Source of the DNA: Aquitalea denitrificans
GTDB lineage: Bacteria; Pseudomonadota; Gammaproteobacteria; Burkholderiales; Chromobacteriaceae
Assembly: GCF_009856625.1 (NCBI RefSeq)
Contig: NZ_CP047241.1
Location: forward strand, 1,922,001 to 1,986,000
Direction of reading: 5' to 3'
Length of the DNA: 64,000 nt
In this document: in pieces, positions 52,282-59,849 of the stretch
Layout: each line of letters starts with the position of its first letter
Position numbering within the stretch: the stretch's first letter is position 1
Notes under the pieces: generated by a model
What the model saw: the letters and a program-made list of their open reading frames with translations, nothing else
What the model was told of the DNA's origin: nothing
Database searches by the model: none
Made by a program: the position numbers and the translations under genes

Positions 52282-52932
52282 TTACAGCAGGGTCTGGTAG
52301 CCATTGACGATAACGCCCAGCGCCAGATAGACAAACAGCGCGGCAGAGGCGGCGTTGCAGTACAGCAGCAGGCGATGGCCGACCAGTTTCTGGCCGTGGC
52401 TGGCCAGCCAGGCCAGAAAGGACGACCACACCAGCCCGCCCAGAAAAAAGCCGGACAGGAAGATGCTGGCCGATAGCGAGCTGCCGTCGGTGGACTGGGC
52501 AATGATGCTGCCACCCACTGCGGCGAACCACAGCAAGGAAGAGGGTGAGGCCAGCGCCATCAGCAGGCCGCGCCAGAATTCCGCCTGGCTGCTGCGCGCG
52601 CTGACTGCATCGTTGCCGGTAAGCGCCTGGCTGCTGGGTTGATGAAACTCCCGCCAGGCTGCACGTGCCATCTTCCACGCCAGCCACAGCAGTACGGCAC
52701 CACCACCCAGCCACATCACCCAGCGCACCGGAGTAAAACTGAACAGCAGGGTCATGCCCAGCAAGGACAGCAGTGCATAGAACAGGTCGCCAAAGCAGGA
52801 GCCCAGCCCCATCAGCAGTGCCGATCGCAGGCCCTTGCGCAGGCCGGTATTGATCAGCGCGGCATTGACGATGCCGATGTCCAGGCACAGGGAAATGGAC
52901 AGTAAAAAACCCTTGGTGGCGATGGCCAGCAT
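52282..52932 (-). CDS. LysE-family exporter
   Basis: This 216-residue membrane protein has about six hydrophobic spans. It fits the LysE/RhtB translocator pattern: SISLCLDIGIVNAALINTGLRKG, GSCFGDLFYALLSLLG and FWRGLLMALASPSSLLWFAAVGG. It probably exports an amino acid or similar small molecule. The divergence from the classic N-terminal motif leaves the substrate open. It lies 8 nt from the convergent sbcC end. Confidence 0.85.
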   Translation of the reverse strand: MLAIATKGFLLSISLCLDIGIVNAALINTGLRKGLRSALLMGLGSCFGDLFYALLSLLGMTLLFSFTPVRWVMWLGGGAVLLWLAWKMARAAWREFHQPSSQALTGNDAVSARSSQAEFWRGLLMALASPSSLLWFAAVGGSIIAQSTDGSSLSASIFLSGFFLGGLVWSSFLAWLASHGQKLVGHRLLLYCNAASAALFVYLALGVIVNGYQTLL

Positions 52933-52998
52933 GACAGCGAATCCGTAGATGCTAAGAAAACAGCCCCGATGATACGGGGCGGAATGGCAGGCGTCTTG

Positions 52999-53754
52999 TC
53001 AAAAATTGATCTGGCGATAGCGGCCGGGTGACATGCCGCAAAAGCGGCTGAAGGCTTTGCTGAAGTGTGCCTGGTCGGCAAAGCCGGTAGCCAGCGCCAC
53101 TTCGATAATCGGCTGGCCGCTACGCAGCATGCGGCGTGCGGCGGCCATGCGCTGTTGCATCTGCCAGGCCAGTGGCGGCAAGCCGGTGGCCTGCTGGAAG
53201 CGCCGCACCAGATGCGCCGGTGTTACGCCGGCTTCCTGCGCCAGCTGTTCCAGTGTCACGGGCTGGGCCAGATCATCCAGCAGCTGCTGGCGTGACCGTT
53301 GCAGCAGCGGACTGTCCTGCCGGCAGTGGCGTGGTGAAGTGTGGCCGCCCTGTGTCAGCAACTGCCCCAGCAAGTGGATGACGGCTTCTGCGCGCAAGCT
53401 GGTTTCCAGTTGGGCGATGTGTTTCAGGCGGATGGCAAACTCCGGCTGCGCCAGATGGCTGGGCAGGTCGGGCGGGGTGCAGTCAAACAGTGTGGGAAAG
53501 GCTGCGGGAGCGACATACAGCGATAGACATTCCCAGCCGCTGCCGCTCAGGCTGTGGCTGGCCTGTACCGCTTGTGGCGGGTAGATGGTGAGCATGTCCG
53601 GGCTGACAGTAAACGATTTTCCATCCAGCCATACCTCTTCCAGTCCGCCTAGATTGGCGCTGATGACGAATTCGTCGTGGGTGTGACGGGGAAAACCCTG
53701 GGCGCTGGCGCTAAGGCGTGCCAGTTCCAGCAGCGGAGTGCGAAGCAGGATCAT
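52999..53754 (-). CDS. AraC-family transcriptional regulator
   Basis: This 251-residue regulator has an N-terminal cupin-like sensor domain (FPRHTHDEFVISANLGGLEEVW) and a C-terminal double helix-turn-helix (LEQLAQEAGVTPAHLVRRF, then IIEVALATGFADQAHFSKAF). It stands 66 nt upstream of the LysE exporter on the same strand and probably controls it. Confidence 0.9.
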   Translation of the reverse strand: MILLRTPLLELARLSASAQGFPRHTHDEFVISANLGGLEEVWLDGKSFTVSPDMLTIYPPQAVQASHSLSGSGWECLSLYVAPAAFPTLFDCTPPDLPSHLAQPEFAIRLKHIAQLETSLRAEAVIHLLGQLLTQGGHTSPRHCRQDSPLLQRSRQQLLDDLAQPVTLEQLAQEAGVTPAHLVRRFQQATGLPPLAWQMQQRMAAARRMLRSGQPIIEVALATGFADQAHFSKAFSRFCGMSPGRYRQINF

Positions 53755-53853
53755 GCTGCGACTATAGCCATGTCATGGCATGGCTGCCAGCGGTGTGTTG
53801 TCCACCGGCAGCCGGTTTATCCCTACTTGCCCGCCGGGGTGGGCAAGGCTGGC

Positions 53854-55386
53854 TTAGTCGTGCAGCTGGGCGGCCAGTTTGGCAACCTCTGCCACATTGG
53901 CATTCAGTACCTTGCTGATGGCCTGGCCGTAGCCGCTGTCTGCCTTATAGAAGTAGGACAGCATGGTATAGCGTGTGGTCTCGTTACGTACCTGGCCCAG
54001 GTCGGCGGCGAGGTTGGCAATCAGCCTGGTCTGTTCGCTCTTGCTCAGGCTGCGATAGTAAGCCCCGGCCTGATGGAAGTTCTGCGTTTTGGCAATGCCA
54101 GCCTGCTGGGTAGTGCCGGCCAGCGGCAACTGGCTGGCACGTGCACTGGCGTCCTGCTGCAGCAGGGCAAGGCGGGAAGGTTCGTAATTGACGCTGCCAC
54201 TGCGGTGGCCCCCATTCATGGCACCGTCCTGATTATTGTTGTCTACCTTTGCCAGTGGGCGATTCACCGGCAGTTGCAGGCCATTTGTCCCCACCCGGTG
54301 CAGCTGGGTGTCGGCATAGGCAAAAATGCGGCCCTGCAGCAGGCGGTCTTCGGATGGTTCGATGCCCGCTACCAGGTTGGACGGGGCAAAAGCGCTTTGC
54401 TCGGTTTCCTGGAAGACATTCTCCGGCAGGCGGTTGAGCGTCATGGTGCCGATCTTGCGCTCGGGGACGCCGGGCCAGATCTTGGTGGCGTCCAGCGGGT
54501 TGTAGTCGAGTTTTGCCATGTCCTCTGGCTGCATCACCTGGATGTACAGGTCCCATTGCGGGTATTGCTTGTGCTGGATGGCATCCATCAACGAACGGCT
54601 GGCATGGTTGAAATCCTGTGCCTGTATCGCGGCGGCCTGCTGCATGGTGAGATTGTGCTGGCCCTGGCGACTGGCCCAGTGGAATTTCACGTACACGTAT
54701 TTGCCCTGGGCATTCACCAGCTTCCAGGCGTGCACGCTATTGCCGTCCATGTACTGATAGCCCTTGGGGATGCCGTAGTCCGAATACAGCCGGGTAAGCA
54801 TGTGGGTGGCTTCCGGCTGGTGGGAGAAAAAGTCGAAAAAGCGGTTCGGATCTTGCAGGTTGGTATTCGGCGCAGGCTTGAGCGCGTGCACCATATCCGG
54901 AAATTTCATGGCATCCCGAATGAAGAATACCGGCAGATTATTGCCTACAAGGTCCCAGTTGCCTTCACTGGTGTAGAACTTGGTGGCAAAGCCGCGCGGG
55001 TCACGCAGGGTTTCCGGCGAGTGCTGGCCGTGAATCACAGTAGAGAAGCGCACGAATACCGGGGTTTTGCTGCCCTTGGCGAATACCTTGGCGCGCGTCA
55101 GCGCCGAAATGTCGGCACTGGCTTCAAACGTGCCGTAAGCGCCGGCACCACGGGCGTGGACTACTCGCTCCGGTATGCGTTCGCGGTCGAAGCGCTGCAG
55201 TTTCTGGATCAGCTGCACGTCTTGCAGCAATACCGGGCCATTGGGGCCGGCAGTTTGTGAATTCTGGTTATCGCCCACCGCTGCGCCATTGTCGCGGGTA
55301 AGGGGGGCTGCGGTAGCCGACAGGCTCAGTAACAGGCTGAGGGTGCTGATACAGAGCGTCAGCGAGGATGTTTTCTGCTTCATCAC
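53854..55386 (-). CDS. katB: Periplasmic catalase, small-subunit type
   Basis: This 510-residue haem catalase has a signal peptide (LCISTLSLLLSLSATAAP), so it acts in the periplasm. The distal histidine is in ERVVHARGAGAYGTFE, the asparagine in FFIRDAMKFPD context, and the proximal tyrosine in RIFAYADTQLHR. It removes hydrogen peroxide. A short intergenic region follows on both sides, so it is probably a single-gene unit. Confidence 0.92.
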   Translation of the reverse strand: MMKQKTSSLTLCISTLSLLLSLSATAAPLTRDNGAAVGDNQNSQTAGPNGPVLLQDVQLIQKLQRFDRERIPERVVHARGAGAYGTFEASADISALTRAKVFAKGSKTPVFVRFSTVIHGQHSPETLRDPRGFATKFYTSEGNWDLVGNNLPVFFIRDAMKFPDMVHALKPAPNTNLQDPNRFFDFFSHQPEATHMLTRLYSDYGIPKGYQYMDGNSVHAWKLVNAQGKYVYVKFHWASRQGQHNLTMQQAAAIQAQDFNHASRSLMDAIQHKQYPQWDLYIQVMQPEDMAKLDYNPLDATKIWPGVPERKIGTMTLNRLPENVFQETEQSAFAPSNLVAGIEPSEDRLLQGRIFAYADTQLHRVGTNGLQLPVNRPLAKVDNNNQDGAMNGGHRSGSVNYEPSRLALLQQDASARASQLPLAGTTQQAGIAKTQNFHQAGAYYRSLSKSEQTRLIANLAADLGQVRNETTRYTMLSYFYKADSGYGQAISKVLNANVAEVAKLAAQLHD

Positions 55387-55640
55387 GGAGGGTCCTTAAG
55401 GTAAAAAGGACCCTCAGTCTAGGGATGCAGGCAGTGGGCTTGAATTTAGAAAATCCTATGGCGAGGATGGATGCTGGCTATTAATGCAGGTGTGTCGCGC
55501 CGTGAATGAAAAGTCTATTTGATTCAGCTGCTTATTCTTTTTGTGGTGGGTGTTTTTTTGCTGTAATCGGGTTGTGTTTCCATGGCAATAGGCCAGAGCC
55601 AGTCCAAGGGATGGTTGCCATTGGACTGGTACGACAGCCC

Positions 55641-56456
55641 TCAGCCCTTGTTTTGCAGCAAGGCCGGATTGTCCGCCTTGGTATGCGTCAGGCCCAGCAG
55701 CGTTGCCATCAGGCCGCATAGTTGGGTCTGTTTTACCCGCGTGGTGCTGTCATGGTTGAAGCGGCTGCCCAGCAGGTATAGCGGCACCAGTCTTTCTTCT
55801 GGCAGTACGCCGCCGTGACTATGGTCGGCATTCATGCCGTGGTCGCTGGTCACCAGTACCTGATAGTCCAGTTCCAGCCAGTGCGGCAGGTAGTGGGACA
55901 GCAGCTTGTCGTTGGCGCGGGCAGCATTGCGGTAGTGCATGCTGTCGCCACCAAAGCGGTGACCGGCATCATCCACGCCCATTGGGTGGATCAGCAGGAA
56001 GTCCGGGTCGTGGCGGCGGCGCAGTAACTCACCATCGATATACAGGTGGTCGTCGGGGTAGTGATCCTGGTGGTAGAACAAACCATGCTGGATCGGCAAG
56101 GTGTCATCCTCGGTCAGCCGGTCGCGCACTGCATCATAGGGTGAGCGGTTATACAGCTCGCTGACCCAGTGATAGGCGGCGGCAGCGGTGCGCAGGCCGG
56201 CGGCCTGGGCCAGGGAAAAGATGCTGGACTGGCTGGATAGTCGCACTACATCGTTGTGGACTACACCGCTATCCACCGGCGGCGTGCCCGTGAGTATGCA
56301 TTCATACAGCGGGCGCGACAGCGAGGGCAGCTCGCAGCGCAGCTGGTGCAGGCTGGCCTGTCCGGCTTCGCACATGGCTTGCAGATAGCCCATGCAGTCC
56401 TGGCCGGCTTGCCAGCCAAGGCCGTCCACCACCACCAGAATCACCTTGCTGCGCAT
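55641..56456 (-). CDS. Alkaline-phosphatase-superfamily phosphodiesterase/pyrophosphatase
   Basis: This 271-residue protein belongs to the type I phosphodiesterase/nucleotide pyrophosphatase group: VILVVVDGLGWQ holds the first metal aspartate, ELPSLSRPLYECILTG the nucleophile region, HPMGVDDAGHRFGG and VTSDHGMNADHSHGG the remaining metal ligands. No signal peptide is seen, so it appears cytoplasmic. The substrate is unknown. Confidence 0.85.
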   Translation of the reverse strand: MRSKVILVVVDGLGWQAGQDCMGYLQAMCEAGQASLHQLRCELPSLSRPLYECILTGTPPVDSGVVHNDVVRLSSQSSIFSLAQAAGLRTAAAAYHWVSELYNRSPYDAVRDRLTEDDTLPIQHGLFYHQDHYPDDHLYIDGELLRRRHDPDFLLIHPMGVDDAGHRFGGDSMHYRNAARANDKLLSHYLPHWLELDYQVLVTSDHGMNADHSHGGVLPEERLVPLYLLGSRFNHDSTTRVKQTQLCGLMATLLGLTHTKADNPALLQNKG

Positions 56457-56543
56457 CTTGTCTCCCCAATATTGCAGTCTGAATATCGTCTGTCAGTGTG
56501 CCATGACTTGATGACAGGCTGGTGATGAGATCAGGGCCTGTGT

Positions 56544-57626
56544 TCAGCAGCTTTCTTCGGCGTAGCGGCTCTGAATGGATTCAATTTCCGGCACGATGCG
56601 CAAAAAGGTTTCCACCAGATGTGGGTCGAAGTGATGGCCACTTTCCTGTTGCAGGAAATCCAGAGCGGCTTGCTGGGTCCAGGCCGGCTTGTAGGGGCGA
56701 GCTGATACCAGGGCGTCGTAGACATCGCAGATGGCGGCAATACGGCCTTCCAGCGGAATTTCCTCGCCGCACAAGCCGGCCGGGTAGCCGCTGCCATCCC
56801 ACTTTTCGTGGTGGGTAAGGGCAATGCGCCGTGCCATGCGGATAACCAGGGCCGGGTGCTCCGGGATGATGGTGCCGCCAATACGCGGGTGTTCACGCAT
56901 GATCTGGTATTCCGCTTCATCCAGTCGGCCAGGTTTGAGCAGTATGCGATCCGGCACGCCGATCTTGCCGACATCATGCAAGGGGCTGGCCATGCGCAGT
57001 GCATGGGCCCAGGTGGCATCCTTGCCCAATGCCAGCGCCATCTGCTCGCACATCTTGCTCATGCGGGTGATGTGCTTGCCGGTTTCGTTGTCACGGTACT
57101 CCCCGGCGCGTGCCAGGCTGAGGGTGACTTCCTGCGCCATGTCTTCCAGTGCATTGAGCAGGGTGTCGTAATAGGCATAGGTGGCCAGGCCCATGTCCAG
57201 AAATATTGCACGGTTGATGGCGGTCAGGTAGCGGGTGCGGGTGGCATTGTCATCCAGCAGCTGGCTTAACAGCGCCACCACCTGATTGAGCACGACGACA
57301 TAGGCACCGGAATAAAAGCGCAAATCCACGCCCAGGCGCTGGTGGGTGCGGCCGATGGCCAGCGTGGCTTCCAGATAGGCCTGGTTGAAGTTGCCGGCGA
57401 ATACGTGCTCCTGCCAATGGTGTTTTTGATGGGCGCGAGCCCGTTGCAGAGCGGCTGCATCGGTAAAGGTGGCACTGGCGGCGGCATTGGCGTGGATATA
57501 GGCGTATACCGCATCCATCAGCGTATCCATGTGCGGGCGGATCAGCCCGGAGAATTCCTGCAGAGTGTTGATGCTTTCGGCATCGATATCGAGAAAGTCA
57601 CGCCATTGTTCAAAGCGAAGCCGCAC
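56544..57626 (-). CDS. Globin-coupled HD-GYP phosphodiesterase
   Basis: This 360-residue protein has an N-terminal globin-coupled-sensor domain (residues 1-155) with the proximal haem histidine H95 in IGRTHQRLGVDLRFY. It is joined to an HD-GYP domain: HD at 217-218 in LHDVGKIGVPDRIL, and HHEKWDGSGYP at 272-282 with the GYP triad. It should hydrolyse c-di-GMP to pGpG or GMP under control of oxygen or another haem gas ligand. There is no membrane segment. Confidence 0.92.
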   Translation of the reverse strand: MRLRFEQWRDFLDIDAESINTLQEFSGLIRPHMDTLMDAVYAYIHANAAASATFTDAAALQRARAHQKHHWQEHVFAGNFNQAYLEATLAIGRTHQRLGVDLRFYSGAYVVVLNQVVALLSQLLDDNATRTRYLTAINRAIFLDMGLATYAYYDTLLNALEDMAQEVTLSLARAGEYRDNETGKHITRMSKMCEQMALALGKDATWAHALRMASPLHDVGKIGVPDRILLKPGRLDEAEYQIMREHPRIGGTIIPEHPALVIRMARRIALTHHEKWDGSGYPAGLCGEEIPLEGRIAAICDVYDALVSARPYKPAWTQQAALDFLQQESGHHFDPHLVETFLRIVPEIESIQSRYAEESC

Positions 57627-57718
57627 GCTGATTCTTTCTAGCTGTCAGGGTTGGCCGGATATTGTCCGGCAAATAACCATTCTAGCAAAAAGGCCAAATA
57701 TGATGTCAACGTAATCCG

Positions 57719-58768
57719 CTATGACTGGATGCCAGTCTTGCGGCGCAGCCGGCTCAGATCAATGCTGTCGGCGGCACGGGCACGCAACTGGCCACAGCCG
57801 CCGTCGATGTCCTGTCCGGCGGAATCGCGGATCTTGGTCAGTACACCGTTTGCATGCAGATAATGCTTCATGTACTGGATGTATTCGGCATCCGGGCGCT
57901 GGAAGCTGTCGCCTTCCATGCTGTTGTAGGGAATCAGGTTCAATACGCCGTACTTGCCCTTGAGCAGGGCGATGGCGGCATCCATCTCCTGCTGGCTGTC
58001 GTTGATGCCCTTGAGCAGTGTCCACTGGTACTGGATGGGGTAGCCCACCTGGCGGGCATAGCGCTCGCCCATGCTTACCAGTTCCTCGGGGCTGATGCGT
58101 GGTGCACGCGGTAGCAGGCTGGCGCGCAAGTCGGCCCGCGTGGTGTGTAGCGACAGCGCCAGTGCCGGTTTAACCTGCATGGCCGGCAGGCGTTCGAATA
58201 CGCGCGGGTCACCCACGGTGGAAAACACCAGATTCTTGTGCGCGATATTGCCCTCGCGCCCGAGAAAGTCGATGGCTTCCAGCACATTGTCCAGATTGTG
58301 GGCCGGTTCGCCCATGCCCATGAACACAACCTTTTTTACGGGGCGAATACGCCGAGCCAGCACCACCTGCGCCACGATCTCGGCACTACCCAGCTGGCGC
58401 AACAGGCCGGATTTGCCGGTCATGCAGAAGGTGCAGCCCACGGCACAGCCTACCTGGCTGGAAATGCACAGGCCGTCGCGTGGCAGCAGCACGCTTTCCA
58501 CCATCTGGCCGTCGGCCAGCTCCACCAGCAGGCGTTGCGAGGCGTCCGCTGCCTCGTGCCGGGTGTGGATGCGCGCCAGTGCTTCCAGCTGCTGGCTGAG
58601 GGCAGGCAGGCCCTGACGCACGGTCAGCGGAAAATAGTCCTGGCTTTGCTGATGACGGGTGCCGTGATCCAGCGCCAGGCCTTGCAGCCAGGCGCGGTTG
58701 ATACGGCCGATGTGGCAGGGACGGGCGCCGAGGCTGGCCAGGGCTTGGTGAAAATCCTGAATGCGCAT
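57719..58768 (-). CDS. RlmN/Cfr-family radical SAM RNA methyltransferase-like protein
   Basis: This 349-residue protein has the RlmN/Cfr architecture: C101, the cluster cysteines C108, C112 and C115 in VGCAVGCTFCMTG, GMGEPAHNLDNV, and the methyl-carrying cysteine C325 in DIDGGCGQL. It differs from standard RlmN in the N-terminal domain and in FCMTGKSGLLRQL where RlmN has FCSTAQQG. It may be a second paralogue with another rRNA or tRNA target. MRIQDFHQAL at 58768 is the chosen start. Confidence 0.85.
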   Translation of the reverse strand: MRIQDFHQALASLGARPCHIGRINRAWLQGLALDHGTRHQQSQDYFPLTVRQGLPALSQQLEALARIHTRHEAADASQRLLVELADGQMVESVLLPRDGLCISSQVGCAVGCTFCMTGKSGLLRQLGSAEIVAQVVLARRIRPVKKVVFMGMGEPAHNLDNVLEAIDFLGREGNIAHKNLVFSTVGDPRVFERLPAMQVKPALALSLHTTRADLRASLLPRAPRISPEELVSMGERYARQVGYPIQYQWTLLKGINDSQQEMDAAIALLKGKYGVLNLIPYNSMEGDSFQRPDAEYIQYMKHYLHANGVLTKIRDSAGQDIDGGCGQLRARAADSIDLSRLRRKTGIQS

Positions 58769-58991
58769 GAAAACGGATAAGGCGGGCGGCAGTGGAAAGC
58801 CGGCTAGGGTAGCGCAATGCGCCATGGCTTGTAAGCGGAAATGTTTAAAAACTGGTGCTGGTGTGACTGATCTATCAGACTGGTTACTGCTCAAGCCCAC
58901 AAGAACAGAATGAACAGCGTTGCCTTGATTTTGTTTGGATAAAAAATGGCAGCCTAAGTAATTGAAATTTAATGATTATGGAGATTTTGCG

Positions 58992-59123
58992 ATGAAAAAA
59001 ACCATTCTTCTTGCCATGCTTTTGTCTGCACTGAGTTCAGTTTCATTGGCTTCGTGCTTTGTTGTCGGGCCGCAGCCTCCTTGTGGTGATTTTGTAGTAG
59101 GTCCGAGCGATCCCTGCTGCTAA
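58992..59123 (+). CDS. 43-residue secreted cysteine-containing peptide
   Basis: A complete small gene: GGAG at 58980-58983, ATG 58992, 43 codons, TAA, and a terminator 27 bases on. The product has a signal peptide (MKKTILLAMLLSALSSVSLA) and a 23-residue tail with an imperfect repeat, SCFVVGPQPPCGD and FVVGPSDPCC. LASC fits a lipobox, so it may be a tiny lipoprotein; otherwise Sec cleavage would leave a peptide with four cysteines. I know no matching family. Confidence 0.7.
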   Translation: MKKTILLAMLLSALSSVSLASCFVVGPQPPCGDFVVGPSDPCC

Positions 59124-59149
59124 TTGTCGTAGCAGAGTGTGTTGTGGTG

Positions 59150-59176
59150 AAAAAACCGCCTGGTTGGCGGTTTTTT
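59150..59176 (+). terminator. Rho-independent terminator after the small peptide gene
   Basis: AAAAAACCGCC and GGCGGTTTTTT pair around TGGTT. The T-run makes it a strong terminator for the 43-codon gene. Confidence 0.88.
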
Positions 59177-59219
59177 CATTTACTGCGCAAGGTAGTGCTC
59201 AGCCTCCAGATCGCACAGC

Positions 59220-59849
59220 TCAGATCAGCTTGTGGTCGATGGCGTAGCGCACCATGTCGGCCACCGAGTGTGCTTGCAGCTTCTGCATCAGCCGCACTTT
59301 ATGGGTGCTGACTGTCTTGGCGCTGATGTTGAGCTGCTGGGCAATTTCGTTGACGTTGGTGCCGTGCACCAGCCGCTCGAACACCTGGTATTCGCGTTCG
59401 GACAGCTGGGTGTGCGCCGGGCGCGAGTCGGTCAGGCCCACTTCGAACACCATGCGGTCGGCCAGTTGCGGGTCGATATAGCGTCCGCCACCAGCGACTT
59501 TGCGTATGGCGGTCAGCAGCAGTGCCGGGTCGCTGTCCTTGGTGCTGTAACCGGCGGCACCGGCCTTGAGGGCACGGGCGGCAATCTGTACTTCGTCGTG
59601 CATGGACAACATCAGGATGGCAGGCGGATTGTCCAGCGCCCGGATGCGCGGAATGGTTTCCAGCCCGTTGGTGCCGGGCATGGAAATATCCAGTAACAGG
59701 ACATCCGCACTGATCTGGCGCAGCTGTTCCAGTAACTGGGTGCCATTGGTGGCTTCTCCCACCACGCTGATGTCTTCGGCCAGCGAGATCAGCTGCTTGA
59801 TGCCCTCGCGGACGATTTTATGGTCTTCGGCAATGATGACGCGAATCAT
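59220..59849 (-). CDS. NarL/FixJ-family response regulator
   Basis: This 209-residue regulator has an N-terminal receiver domain (VIIAEDHKIVREG, phospho-acceptor Asp in VLLLDISMPG) and a C-terminal LuxR-type helix-turn-helix (LSEREYQVFERLVHGTNVNEIAQQLNIS region). It overlaps the upstream histidine kinase gene by 4 nt, its cognate partner. Confidence 0.93.
   Translation of the reverse strand: MIRVIIAEDHKIVREGIKQLISLAEDISVVGEATNGTQLLEQLRQISADVLLLDISMPGTNGLETIPRIRALDNPPAILMLSMHDEVQIAARALKAGAAGYSTKDSDPALLLTAIRKVAGGGRYIDPQLADRMVFEVGLTDSRPAHTQLSEREYQVFERLVHGTNVNEIAQQLNISAKTVSTHKVRLMQKLQAHSVADMVRYAIDHKLI

Noticed and set aside
53677..55260. 527-codon plus-strand frame opposite the catalase gene
   Set aside because: The minus strand encodes a full catalase with signal peptide and haem ligands; the plus frame has no motif.
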